From contig JBMOQP010000044.1 of NCBI GenBank assembly GCA_049322715.1, positions 141,272-205,271 of the forward strand: a DNA stretch of 64,000 bases, written 5' to 3'. Both the position numbers and the translations under genes were made by a program. The notes below the pieces were generated by a model. That model searched no databases. It worked only from the letters and a program-made list of their open reading frames with translations, and was not told the origin of the DNA. This stretch comes from Thiofaba sp049322715 (GTDB lineage Bacteria > Pseudomonadota > Gammaproteobacteria > Halothiobacillales > Halothiobacillaceae). This document shows, one piece after another, positions 8,386 to 17,191 of this stretch. How positions within the stretch are numbered: position 1 is the first letter of the stretch; the number at the start of each line of letters is the position of its first letter.

Positions 8386-9441
8386 ATGTCGAACACGCCG
8401 GAAATCCACATCGCCGGACGCCGCATCGCCTCGGATGCACCGCCCTACGTCATCGCCGAGCTATCCGCCAACCATAACGGCCGCCTCGAAACGGCCATGC
8501 GTATCATTGAGGAAGCCAAGAAGGCCGGTGCCGACGCGGTCAAGCTCCAGACCTACCGGCCGGATACGATCACGCTTGATTGCGACACTGAGGACTTCAA
8601 GATCCACGGCGGGCTGTGGGATGGTCGCACTCTGTACGAGCTGTATCAGGAAGCCCACATGCCCTGGGAATGGCACAAGCCGCTGTTCGAGCATGCGCGG
8701 TCGCTTGGCATCACCATCTTCAGCTCGCCCTTCGACAACACCGCCGTCGACCTGCTCGAAGACCTCAACGCCCCGGCCTACAAGATCGCCTCCTTCGAGG
8801 CCATCGACCTGCCTCTGATCAAGTACGTCGCCAGCACCGGCAAGCCGATGATCATCTCCACCGGCATGGCCGATGCCGAGGAAATCCAGGAGGCCATCGA
8901 TGCCGCACGCGAAGGCGGCTGCAAGGAACTCGCCATCCTTCACTGCGTGAGCGGCTACCCCGCCCCGGCGTCCGACTACAACCTGCGCACCATCCCCGAC
9001 ATGATCCAGCGCTTCGGCCTGGTCACCGGCCTGTCCGACCACACGCTGGACAACACCACCGCCATTGTCAGCGTGGCCATGGGCGCCTCCATCATCGAAA
9101 AGCACTTCACCCTGGACCGCAATGGCGGCGGCCCGGATGACAGCTTTTCACTGGAACCACCAGAAATGGCAGCCCTGTGCCGGGACAGCAAGACTGCCTG
9201 GGAGGCCCTGGGCAAAGTGGATTATGGACGCAAGTCCAGCGAACAAGGCAACGTGAAGTTCAGGCGTTCGCTCTACTTCGTGAAAGATCTCAAGGCCGGT
9301 GATGTCATCACGCCTGATACGGTGCGCAGTGTAAGGCCGGGTTATGGGCTGCCACCAAAATCATTACATCTGCTTATAGGAAAAATCCTAAAACGCGATG
9401 TAAAAGCCAACACACCAACAACCCCTCTGGACCTGAAATAA
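8386..9441 (+). CDS. pseI: Pseudaminic acid synthase, PseI
   Basis: Condenses 2,4-diacetamido-2,4,6-trideoxy-L-altrose with phosphoenolpyruvate to give pseudaminic acid. 351 residues from the ATG at 8386, chosen over an upstream in-frame TTG at 8368 because a GAGAG ribosome-binding sequence lies just before it. The NeuB barrel starts with YVIAELSANHNG. Metal- and substrate-binding HCVSGYPAP and TGLSDHT motifs follow, and the C-terminus is a SAF antifreeze-like domain. Oddity: from about base 9345, just after the conserved VRPGYGLPPK, base composition and codon use switch abruptly to A/T-rich, so the last 30 or so residues match the following foreign-looking cassette rather than the rest of the gene. 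Confidence 0.95.
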   Translation: MSNTPEIHIAGRRIASDAPPYVIAELSANHNGRLETAMRIIEEAKKAGADAVKLQTYRPDTITLDCDTEDFKIHGGLWDGRTLYELYQEAHMPWEWHKPLFEHARSLGITIFSSPFDNTAVDLLEDLNAPAYKIASFEAIDLPLIKYVASTGKPMIISTGMADAEEIQEAIDAAREGGCKELAILHCVSGYPAPASDYNLRTIPDMIQRFGLVTGLSDHTLDNTTAIVSVAMGASIIEKHFTLDRNGGGPDDSFSLEPPEMAALCRDSKTAWEALGKVDYGRKSSEQGNVKFRRSLYFVKDLKAGDVITPDTVRSVRPGYGLPPKSLHLLIGKILKRDVKANTPTTPLDLK

Positions 9442-9450
9442 AGCCTTGTT

Positions 9451-10890
9451 ATGAAATTTTTGATACTCATTGACATGTCACCACTTACGGTGATGTTGAC
9501 AGAGCTGGGTAAAGAGCTCACTCGCAGGGGGCATGTTGTTGAATGGGCGTGCGAAAGCCGAATCCCTATAATTAAGTACGACCTGACATTCGAAGGAAAA
9601 ACAACCTTCCTAACCGACTTCACCAAGGCAAACCACGAAACAAACAGCTCATTTGTGGACTATGGTCATATAATGTTCCCGAACTACGACAGAGACACTG
9701 AGCTAGGCCTAACAAGGCCCGGCAGATATAACCAGGAATCGTCAAAAAAAATTTTGAAATATTTCGATCAAATTTTTATGTCATCCAATCCGGATTTTGT
9801 TATTTACGAAAACGTTTCCAACTCGTTCGCCTATGCTGCATACACGGCCGCAAAAAAACACAACAAGAACTATATTGGATTGATAGGATCAAGAATCCCC
9901 GGAAGATTCGAGATATGGCCAACGCCATTTGGCATTCAGGAACTCATCCATCGCGAAATGAGCTCAGAAAAAAAAGTTTGCGACCCGTTAACAGAAAACC
10001 TCATCAAATCTTGGATAGACGAAAAGCGCCCGCCAATTCCAGATTACATGAAGAACAACCCATTCTCATATAAAACAAAATACATTAAACACTACATTGA
10101 CAAGATAAAAAACGACCCAAAAATTATTAAAAAATTGCTTAACCCCATCGCCCGAGAAGAAGGAAGATACGCAATCCAATCCCCCCCTCTTATCGACGCA
10201 ACACTTGCAAGGCTAAAGAGAAACATCAGACGAAAGCTAACGCTAACCCAACTGGACAAGCTATTTACCCACCCTCAACCCGGCGAAAAATACTTAATTT
10301 ATCCACTGCACTATCATCCAGAGTCATCCACATCAGTACTATCACCCGAATTCGTAGACGAAGATGCTGTAATAAAAAACCTCGCATTCAATCTGCCAGA
10401 TGGAATTATGCTGTACATCAAGGATCACCCAAATGCAGCGGGCTTTAAGAAGCTATCGTATTACAAAAGGCTATACAACCTCCCAAACGTCCGACTAATT
10501 CACTACAAACATTCAACGAAATCTCTTTTAGAGAACAGCGAAGGGGTAGTGACACTAACCAGCACAATGGGATTTGAGGCTCTTCTGCACGAAAAACCAG
10601 TCTACTGTCTTGGAGAAGCCTTCTATACCCCACACAAGATGTGCATCAAACTGACGCATGCCTCCGAACTAAAAAAAGCGCACGAGACATTTACCAAGCA
10701 AAGACCTTCTTCATCAAGGTTTCATGAAGAAAATAAGCGCTTCGTTAAAGCATATTACATTCAAACACATGAGGGCCAACTCTTCACCGACCGCAGATCT
10801 GTGACCTGCGACACAATAACGAAAGTAACAAACGCCATAGAGTCACACTCGAATGCAGCTTTACACAAACACCCTCAACACACCCCCTGA
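9451..10890 (+). CDS. KpsC/KpsS-like capsule polysaccharide glycosyltransferase
   Basis: 479 residues, strongly A/T-rich with many AAA, ATA and AGA codons, unlike its neighbours. The C-terminal half from about residue 285 resembles capsule polysaccharide synthesis proteins of the KpsC/KpsS group: YPLHYHPESSTS, then LYIKDHPNAAGF, then VVTLTSTMGFEALL and KPVYCLGEAFY, the order seen in the nucleotide-sugar domain of these GT-B enzymes. KpsC/S enzymes add Kdo; KpsS-like proteins have also been proposed as pseudaminic acid transferases in Acinetobacter capsule loci. Its position directly after pseI makes transfer of pseudaminic acid an attractive inference, though unproven. It overlaps the next gene by 38 bases. 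Confidence 0.72.
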   Translation: MKFLILIDMSPLTVMLTELGKELTRRGHVVEWACESRIPIIKYDLTFEGKTTFLTDFTKANHETNSSFVDYGHIMFPNYDRDTELGLTRPGRYNQESSKKILKYFDQIFMSSNPDFVIYENVSNSFAYAAYTAAKKHNKNYIGLIGSRIPGRFEIWPTPFGIQELIHREMSSEKKVCDPLTENLIKSWIDEKRPPIPDYMKNNPFSYKTKYIKHYIDKIKNDPKIIKKLLNPIAREEGRYAIQSPPLIDATLARLKRNIRRKLTLTQLDKLFTHPQPGEKYLIYPLHYHPESSTSVLSPEFVDEDAVIKNLAFNLPDGIMLYIKDHPNAAGFKKLSYYKRLYNLPNVRLIHYKHSTKSLLENSEGVVTLTSTMGFEALLHEKPVYCLGEAFYTPHKMCIKLTHASELKKAHETFTKQRPSSSRFHEENKRFVKAYYIQTHEGQLFTDRRSVTCDTITKVTNAIESHSNAALHKHPQHTP

Positions 10891-12175
10891 ACACAAAATC
10901 AAAAACGCAAGCGTTTTAACACTATGTATATTGCTTGCATTAATACTCATCCTCCCAAGCGGGAGCGTCGGCCCAATCAACATAAAGGCAATAATTATCG
11001 GGATCTTAGCAACCCCACTAACACTTCGGGCGATCACATTCCGCCACATACCCGCGTGGCTAGTAAATCTTTTTTTATTTTCAACTCTTTTCATGGCGGG
11101 ATATGCGTTACTTTCGCTTTTAAACGGATTCGGAAGCCAAGCAATTGGCTCGGCCATAAAAGCCTGGACAACAACACTCGCGATCCCATCTTTAATAATC
11201 GCATCAATTGGTCTTGGCATCATTTCAATAAGAGAATCATCAGTGGCCTTCTTGTACGCCACATCCGCATACTCAATTACTAAAATCACCATTTTTACCC
11301 TAGGCGCAGCAGGATTAATTGATATAGCATCACTATTTGAAAGGCTTTACAACATTTTTGGCTACTCCCCAATCACATACAACTATGGATGGTTCACAAG
11401 AATCAACACCCCTGCCGACTTTGCACTTATCCCGGCGACACTGCTTATTCATCTAACCTATAAAAACACAAGAAGATACAAACCAACCTCCAATATACTA
11501 AATTTACTCTTCCTGACCGCAATTATAATTTCATTCTCTCGATATCTTTGGGCCCTTTACGCCCTAACCTTAGCCTCATCTTGGATCGTAAACAACAACC
11601 CCAAAACAACAATTTCATCTATACTAAAATTTTTTGTGATAATGGCAACCCTAATCGCAATAACCGTAACAACAGGCGACAGGGCAATGGAATTTATGCG
11701 TGACAGATACTTTGGTGACTACGCGCAAAGCAGCGACTCCATTCGCCACATTCTACTGCCCGCGCTTTGGGAGATGTTCACATCAAGCCCATTCTATGGC
11801 CACGGCATCGGCGCACACCTTGACAACCTAATCTATTTCGAGAAAGCACCATGGAACTACGTCTTGCAATGGCTTTCCTTTTTGACACAGTTTGGCATAA
11901 TAGGTGTCGCAGTTATCTTAATAGCACTTAACCTACCCCTGTGGCCGCTATACAAAAACACACAAAAGACACAACAACCAAAAAAAATCATTCTGGCAAT
12001 ATCAATAGTTTACATCGCCTGGTTATCCACCGGCTTGTTCAATACATTTCTACTATCCTCGCCTGCAGGCTTAGTTTATCTTGGCTTTACTCTGGCATCT
12101 CTTTTAATTACAAAAAAACAGGATCAACATGAAGGTCATCGCGTTTTATCTCCCACAATTCCATCCCATCAATGA
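10853..12175 (+). CDS. O-antigen/capsule polymerase-like membrane protein (Wzy/WaaL type)
   Basis: A 440-residue polytopic membrane protein with roughly ten to twelve hydrophobic segments and the same A/T-rich composition as the preceding gene. The large periplasmic loop late in the protein (SDSIRHILLPALWEMFTSSP, then GHGIGAH) matches the layout of O-antigen ligases and polymerases. Within a locus that has a flippase, a Wzy role is likely. It starts inside the previous gene. Its last ~15 residues (HEGHRVLSPTIPSHQ) are read from the beginning of the next gene in another frame: the 47-base overlap looks like an end acquired at a recombination junction rather than a conserved C-terminus. The exact start is uncertain. 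Confidence 0.75.
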   Translation: MQLYTNTLNTPPEHKIKNASVLTLCILLALILILPSGSVGPINIKAIIIGILATPLTLRAITFRHIPAWLVNLFLFSTLFMAGYALLSLLNGFGSQAIGSAIKAWTTTLAIPSLIIASIGLGIISIRESSVAFLYATSAYSITKITIFTLGAAGLIDIASLFERLYNIFGYSPITYNYGWFTRINTPADFALIPATLLIHLTYKNTRRYKPTSNILNLLFLTAIIISFSRYLWALYALTLASSWIVNNNPKTTISSILKFFVIMATLIAITVTTGDRAMEFMRDRYFGDYAQSSDSIRHILLPALWEMFTSSPFYGHGIGAHLDNLIYFEKAPWNYVLQWLSFLTQFGIIGVAVILIALNLPLWPLYKNTQKTQQPKKIILAISIVYIAWLSTGLFNTFLLSSPAGLVYLGFTLASLLITKKQDQHEGHRVLSPTIPSHQ

Positions 12176-13244
12176 AAACAACGAATGGTGGGGCACAGGC
12201 TTCACCGAATGGACCAATGTCTCTCAGGCCAGGCCGCGCTTCGATGGGCATCACCAACCCCAGATACCTGCTGACCTCGGGTTCTATGATCTCAGGCTTG
12301 ATGAAACCCGCGAGGCCCAGGCCAACCTTGCAAAAGAGCACGGGGTTCACGGATTTTGCTATTACCATTATTGGTTCAACGGCCACATGCTCCTTGACAG
12401 ACCTTTCAACGAGGTAATGGCCAGCGGGAAACCTGATTTTCCATTTTGCCTTTGCTGGGCCAACGAGAATTGGACGCGGGCCTGGGATGGCCTCGACCGG
12501 CAGGTTTTGATCAAGCAGGATTACACCAAAGAGGATGCGGACGATCACATCCAGTGGTTCATCAACGCATTCCGGGATGATCGCTACATAAAGATTGACG
12601 GACGGCCGTTGTTGCTGATCTACCGCCTCGATCACATCCCAGATATCAAGGATATGATTGTGTCCTGGCGCAATGCCGTTCGCGAAGCCGGTTTCCCCGA
12701 TTTGTACCTTAGCGCCGTCAAGAACGGATTCGTGGAGATCGAGGACAATGACATCCTTGCTCTTGGCTTCGATGCGATCGTCGATTTCCAACCCGACCGT
12801 CGGGACTTCCCTGCTCCGCAAGGGTTCAAGCCATGGCTGTATCGTCTTGCCCGGCGTGTTCTTCCAGATGGACTTTATCAGCACATCAAACTGTCCGTTC
12901 AAGCGAACAACATTGTCAACTACCGCGCCATGGTGGAGGGACTGATGCGGAAGACATGGCCATCTTCCTATCGCAAGTTCCCATGCGTATTCCCTTCATG
13001 GGACAACAGTGCGCGAAGAAAGTCAGCGACGATCATTCAGAATGACGATCCTGCCCTGTACGGAGAATGGCTCAAGCACGCCATCAGAGATGTGCAGTCG
13101 TACCCCGAATCCGAACGTTTCGTTTTTATCAACGCATGGAACGAGTGGGCAGAAGGATGCCATCTCGAACCGGATCGCAAGCATGGTCATGCATTCCTCG
13201 AACAAACAAGGGATGCCATCAACTCATTTGACCCGGCTGAGTAG
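12129..13244 (+). CDS. WbsX-like glycosyltransferase / GH99-like domain protein
   Basis: 371 residues with features of the WbsX family found in O-antigen and capsule loci: the N-terminal IAFYLPQFHPINENNEWWG, then GFTEWTNVSQARPRF, GFCYYHYWFNG, CWANENWTRAWDG, and near the end FINAWNEWAEGCHLEPD. The family is related to glycoside hydrolase family 99 by fold and is thought to act in glycan assembly, but the reaction is not firmly established. Codon use returns to G/C-rich here, so the start codon at 12129 lies almost exactly at the right edge of the A/T-rich cassette. A GT2 gene follows after 5 bases. Confidence 0.82.
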   Translation: MKVIAFYLPQFHPINENNEWWGTGFTEWTNVSQARPRFDGHHQPQIPADLGFYDLRLDETREAQANLAKEHGVHGFCYYHYWFNGHMLLDRPFNEVMASGKPDFPFCLCWANENWTRAWDGLDRQVLIKQDYTKEDADDHIQWFINAFRDDRYIKIDGRPLLLIYRLDHIPDIKDMIVSWRNAVREAGFPDLYLSAVKNGFVEIEDNDILALGFDAIVDFQPDRRDFPAPQGFKPWLYRLARRVLPDGLYQHIKLSVQANNIVNYRAMVEGLMRKTWPSSYRKFPCVFPSWDNSARRKSATIIQNDDPALYGEWLKHAIRDVQSYPESERFVFINAWNEWAEGCHLEPDRKHGHAFLEQTRDAINSFDPAE

Positions 13245-13249
13245 CCCTC

Positions 13250-14176
13250 ATGTCGATACTGAAGGCCATGCTTGTCATTCCGACACGCAACGGCGCCAAT
13301 GATCTCGAACGCCTCTTGGCATCACTCTCGACCCAAACCCTGAAAGCAGATGCCTGTGTCGTAGATTCCAATTCTTCGGATGCCACCGTTGACGTTGCTC
13401 GTAATCATCATGCACAGGTCCACGGCATCCAGGTATCCGAGTTCAACCACGGCGGAACACGCCAATTGATGGTCGACCAACATCCCGACCATGAAATTTA
13501 TGTCTTCATGACGCAGGATGCCTACCTTGCCGACGAACATGCGATCGAGCGTATCGTTGCGCCATTCGTAGATCCTTCTGTGGGCGCCGTATGCGGCCGC
13601 CAGCTTCCTCATCTGGATGCAAATCCATTGGCAACGCATGCGCGACTGTTCAACTACCCGCCCGAGTCGCGCGTCAAGTCGATGGATGATGCAGCGGAAC
13701 TTGGGATCAAGACCCCGTTCATCTCCAACTCGTTTGCGGCCTATAGGCGTGAAGCGCTGACAGATGTTGGAGGCTTCCCAACTGACGTCATCCTGTCTGA
13801 AGACATGTACGTGGCCGCCCGAATGCTCATGAAGGGGTGGAAGGTTGCCTATGCGGGTGATGCCCTTTGTCGGCACTCGCACAACTACACCCTGCTTGAG
13901 GAGTTCCGCCGCTACTTCGATACGGGAGTGTTTCATGCGCGCGAGCCATGGATCCGTGACAACTTTGGCGGCGCGGGTGGCGAAGGCCTGCGGTTTGTGA
14001 AGTCTGAGTTACGTTTTCTCGGCTGGCGACGGATTCATCTGTGGCCGGGGGCGCTCTTGAGGAACGCCTTTAAACTTGCCGGGTTCAAATTGGGGCTGAA
14101 TGAAAAGCGGCTTCCATTGGCACTCAAGCGGCGGATGAGCATGCATCAGCGGTTTTGGGATGGGGCGCACGCTTGA
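13250..14176 (+). CDS. Family 2 glycosyltransferase, rhamnosyltransferase-like
   Basis: A 308-residue GT-A fold enzyme. The N-terminus MLVIPTRNGANDLERLLASL begins the nucleotide-sugar domain, VVDSNSSDATVDVA follows, and the metal-binding region is FMTQDAYLAD. The TQDA form with a downstream ISNSFAAYRREAL and SEDMYVAARM is characteristic of rhamnosyltransferases in O-antigen loci. dTDP-rhamnose genes lie in the same locus (rfbBDAC), which supports this donor. Acts on lipid-linked sugar at the cytoplasmic face. The donor assignment is an inference. Confidence 0.82.
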   Translation: MSILKAMLVIPTRNGANDLERLLASLSTQTLKADACVVDSNSSDATVDVARNHHAQVHGIQVSEFNHGGTRQLMVDQHPDHEIYVFMTQDAYLADEHAIERIVAPFVDPSVGAVCGRQLPHLDANPLATHARLFNYPPESRVKSMDDAAELGIKTPFISNSFAAYRREALTDVGGFPTDVILSEDMYVAARMLMKGWKVAYAGDALCRHSHNYTLLEEFRRYFDTGVFHAREPWIRDNFGGAGGEGLRFVKSELRFLGWRRIHLWPGALLRNAFKLAGFKLGLNEKRLPLALKRRMSMHQRFWDGAHA

Positions 14177-14378
14177 GGCAGGGGCGAGTCAGCCTGCTCA
14201 TGATGTGCGTTTGGACCTCCAGGATCACCTTGATTACTTCGCCTGCAGTGGTGAAATACGGCTTGCCCATCGCCAAGTCAACGTGAGCTTGTGACTGGCT
14301 CTATGCTTGCCACGTGCGATCATTTTTTAGGTCATGTCTCTGTGCGGCCTCGCTGACCGCAAGCATTGGAATCCTCTT

Positions 14379-15776
14379 ATGCCTTATGGAAATGCCTTGA
14401 AAAGCACACATGACATCCTCTCCCTCATGGTCAGATCGAGTGATGTTCTGGCGGTGGCCCTTGCCGGCGTCCTCGCCTATCTCTGGCGCTTTGGTATCGC
14501 GGGCTTCCCCATACCCCCAAGTTACACGTTGCTGATTCTGACCAGCGCCCTGCTGCTCCTGGTGTTCTTCAGCGGGCTGGGCGTCTACCACTCTTGGCGC
14601 GGCGGCAATCTGGCCAACATGTTCGGTCGCGTATTGCTTGGCTGGGCATCCGTGGTAGCAACCCTGCTCGTCCTCCTGTTCATGCTCAAGGTATCAGACA
14701 CCTATTCGCGTCTATGGATCAGCACCTGGGCGCTCTTGGCGGGTGGTTTTTTGCTGGCTGAAAGGTTCGCGATGTATGGCCTGCTGCGCTGGTTACGTCT
14801 TCGCGGTCGGAATCACAAGAAGGTCGTGATGGTCGGCCAGTCGGAGGTTGCGCGGGAACTGCTGCGCCGCGTCAGATCCTCAGGCTGGACCGGCTTTGAT
14901 GTTGTCGCTGTATTTGATGACCAGGCCTCGTCGAACGGGACGTTTGACGGCATTCCCCTTCATCATGAATGGGTCGGGCTTGATGGCTATCTGCGCGAGC
15001 ATGACGTTGCCGAGGTATGGATTACCCTCCCCCTGAGGGACGAGGCTCGGGTGCGGGATGTGTTGCACCTGCTGCGCCACAGCACCGTCAATATTCGCTA
15101 TGTGCCGGACATCTTTGCCTTCCGCCTGATCAATCATGGGGTGAGTGAGGTCGCCGGCATGCCGATGCTTGATCTATCCACCACGCCCATGACGGGCATG
15201 AACCGGCTGGTAAAGGCTGTGGAGGATCGGCTGATATCGCTGCTGATCCTGACACTGATCAGCCCGGTGATGATTACACTGGCCATAGGGGTCAAGCTCA
15301 CGTCACCCGGCCCCGTATTTTACCGGCAGGAGCGGGTCGGCTGGAACGGCAAGCCCTTCATGATGCTCAAGTTCCGCTCCATGCCGGTCGATACCGAGAA
15401 GAACGGCGTGCAATGGGGCAATGCCCAGGCAAAGACCAACACATGGTTCGGTGCCTTCATCCGCCGCACCAGCCTTGATGAGCTCCCGCAGTTTCTCAAC
15501 GTGTTGAAGGGGGACATGTCGATCGTGGGCCCCCGCCCTGAACGCACCATTTTTGTGGAGCAGTTCAAGGACGAGATTCCCGACTACATGAAGAAGCATC
15601 TGGTAAAAGCCGGAATCACTGGCTGGGCGCAGGTGAACGGCTGGCGAGGCGACACGGATCTTGCGAAGAGGATCGAATACGACCTCTACTACATCGAACA
15701 CTGGTCGCTGTGGTTCGACCTGAAGATCATCTTCCTGACGATCTTCAAGGGCTTCGTCAATCAGAATGCCCGTTGA
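14379..15776 (+). CDS. Undecaprenyl-phosphate glycosyl-1-phosphate transferase (WcaJ/WbaP type)
   Basis: Initiating enzyme: moves a hexose-1-phosphate from a UDP-sugar to undecaprenyl phosphate at the inner membrane. 465 residues from the ATG at 14379; an upstream ATG at 14334 adds 15 unconvincing residues. Four or five N-terminal membrane helices are followed by a Rossmann-like CoA-binding-3 region (KKVVMVGQSEVARELLRRV), another membrane segment near residue 290, and the conserved C-terminal catalytic domain with SPGPVFYRQERVGWNGKPF, MLKFRSM, RRTSLDELPQ, MSIVGPRPER and GITGWAQVNGWRGDT. The full five-part layout is that of WcaJ, so glucose-1-phosphate is the likely group transferred. Confidence 0.92.
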   Translation: MPYGNALKSTHDILSLMVRSSDVLAVALAGVLAYLWRFGIAGFPIPPSYTLLILTSALLLLVFFSGLGVYHSWRGGNLANMFGRVLLGWASVVATLLVLLFMLKVSDTYSRLWISTWALLAGGFLLAERFAMYGLLRWLRLRGRNHKKVVMVGQSEVARELLRRVRSSGWTGFDVVAVFDDQASSNGTFDGIPLHHEWVGLDGYLREHDVAEVWITLPLRDEARVRDVLHLLRHSTVNIRYVPDIFAFRLINHGVSEVAGMPMLDLSTTPMTGMNRLVKAVEDRLISLLILTLISPVMITLAIGVKLTSPGPVFYRQERVGWNGKPFMMLKFRSMPVDTEKNGVQWGNAQAKTNTWFGAFIRRTSLDELPQFLNVLKGDMSIVGPRPERTIFVEQFKDEIPDYMKKHLVKAGITGWAQVNGWRGDTDLAKRIEYDLYYIEHWSLWFDLKIIFLTIFKGFVNQNAR

Positions 15777-15824
15777 TTCCATCCTTCCGGGAGGCTAACC
15801 GGCCTTATCCGGTGGAATAACAGC

Positions 15825-15853
15825 CTGGATTGCTTCGCTACGCTCGCAATGAC
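15825..15853 (-). repeat. Widespread GCGAGCGTAGCGAAGCAATCC-type palindromic repeat
   Basis: On the minus strand these 29 bases read GTCATTGCGAGCGTAGCGAA followed by GCAATCCAG. This is a short repeat met in intergenic regions of very many bacteria and often mis-annotated as the peptide IASVAKQSR. It contains the imperfect stem TTGCGAGCG/CGAAGCAA. It sits in the 273-base gap between the WcaJ-like gene and galE. No promoter or terminator is obvious in that gap. Confidence 0.75.
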
Positions 15854-15877
15854 GATGATCCGACGTCGTTGTGGATG

Positions 15878-15941
15878 CCGGGCTCCCCTGCCCGGCCCCC
15901 TTCGGGGCGCATTGGCACCCCCTCGCTGTATCCATACAGCG
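15878..15941 (+). repeat. Hairpin-repeat unit with AT-CC-AT centre, between wcaJ-like gene and galE
   Basis: Two stems are visible: CCGGG (15878-15882) with CCCGG (15891-15895), and CGCTGTAT (15924-15931) with ATACAGCG (15934-15941) around a CC centre. Read on the minus strand the second gives a stem-AT-GG-AT-stem centre, the same as in the palindromes at 35973, 49116, 50577, 56255 and 57229. This is a loose, short member of the family; the surrounding sequence is less conserved. Confidence 0.5.
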
Positions 15942-16049
15942 CTTTTAGGCCCAAGGGGCCGTGGCACCTTATGCACATGCAAGGTGGCAATGAATGGTTT
16001 TGGCCTTCAGCCGCGATGATGCGGCCTTTGTTTCACACAAGCAGGACAG

Positions 16050-17048
16050 ATGAACATTCTCGTTGTCGGCGGGGCCGGCTATATCGGCTCGCACATGGTC
16101 AAGATGCTGGCTCGCGCCGGGCACCGGGTCACTACCCTGGACAACCTGGCCACCGGGCACGCGGATGCGGTGCGTTACGGCGAATTCGTTCAGGGCGACA
16201 TGGCGGACACCGCGCTGCTGGACAGGTTGTTTGTCTCCAGCCGTTTCGATGCGGTGATGCACTTCGCCGCCTTCAGCCTGGTCGGTGAGTCGATGACTGA
16301 TCCTGCGAAGTACTACCGCAACAACGTGGCAAACACGCTGAACCTGCTGGATGCGATGGTGCGCCACGGGGTGCTGAACTTCATCTTCTCGTCCACCGCC
16401 GCCACCTTCGGCGAGCCGGTGCGCATGCCGATGGGCGAGTCGCATCCGCAGCAGCCGATCAACCCCTACGGGCGCAGCAAGCTGATGGTGGAGCAGATCC
16501 TGGAGGACTACAACCGGGCCTACGGCCTGAAGTCCACGGCCCTGCGCTACTTCAACGCCGCCGGAGCGGATCCGGAGGGCGAGATTGGCGAGCGGCATGA
16601 TCCGGAAACGCATCTGATCCCGCTGATCCTGCAGGCCGCCTCCGGCCGCCGCGCGGCCATCACCGTGTTTGGCACGGACTACGACACGCCGGACGGCACC
16701 TGCATCCGCGACTACATCCATGTGCAGGACCTGTGTGAGGCCCACCTGCTCGGCCTCGAGCGCATGATGGAGACGGGCGAGAGCGCCCGTTACAACCTGG
16801 GCAACGGGAACGGCTTCTCGGTGAAGGAAGTCATCGACACAGCGCGCGAGGTGACCGGCCTGGATATCCCCATCCAGTACGGCGAACACCGTCCAGGCGA
16901 CCCGGGCCGCCTGGTGGCGGATGCCGCGGCTGCCAGTCGCGATCTTGGCTGGACGCCAAAGTTCGATGCCTTGGGCACCATCATCGAGCATGCTTGGGCG
17001 TGGGAGGTGAAGCATTTCTGCGGTAGCCGGCCCGGTAGGCATCGCTAG
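16050..17048 (+). CDS. galE: UDP-glucose 4-epimerase
   Basis: 332 residues. Interconverts UDP-glucose and UDP-galactose (and possibly the N-acetyl forms) with bound NAD in the cytoplasm. Motifs: GGAGYIGSHMVKML at the N-terminus, the STAATFGEP segment with the catalytic serine/threonine, YGRSKLMVEQ with the Tyr-x3-Lys pair, LRYFNAAGADPEGEIGE of GalE proteins, and RDYIHVQDL. It supplies galactose-type donors for the polysaccharide. About 140 bases without recognisable features separate it from rfbB. Confidence 0.95.
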   Translation: MNILVVGGAGYIGSHMVKMLARAGHRVTTLDNLATGHADAVRYGEFVQGDMADTALLDRLFVSSRFDAVMHFAAFSLVGESMTDPAKYYRNNVANTLNLLDAMVRHGVLNFIFSSTAATFGEPVRMPMGESHPQQPINPYGRSKLMVEQILEDYNRAYGLKSTALRYFNAAGADPEGEIGERHDPETHLIPLILQAASGRRAAITVFGTDYDTPDGTCIRDYIHVQDLCEAHLLGLERMMETGESARYNLGNGNGFSVKEVIDTAREVTGLDIPIQYGEHRPGDPGRLVADAAAASRDLGWTPKFDALGTIIEHAWAWEVKHFCGSRPGRHR

Positions 17049-17191
17049 TCCACTCTGATGACTCGAGCCACTTTCCTGTGAGAGCATTCACAATCTTTTG
17101 ACCCTTGAAGGCCAATTTGGCGGACTCGCATGAGCTGCATTGATGCCCCGCGCATGCCTTACATCATTCATCGGATAGAACACGCACCCTC

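Noticed and set aside
12121..12175. Programmed frameshift joining the polymerase and wbsX
   Set aside because: There is an A-run nearby, but wbsX has its own ATG with a complete conserved N-terminus; a junction scar explains the overlap better.
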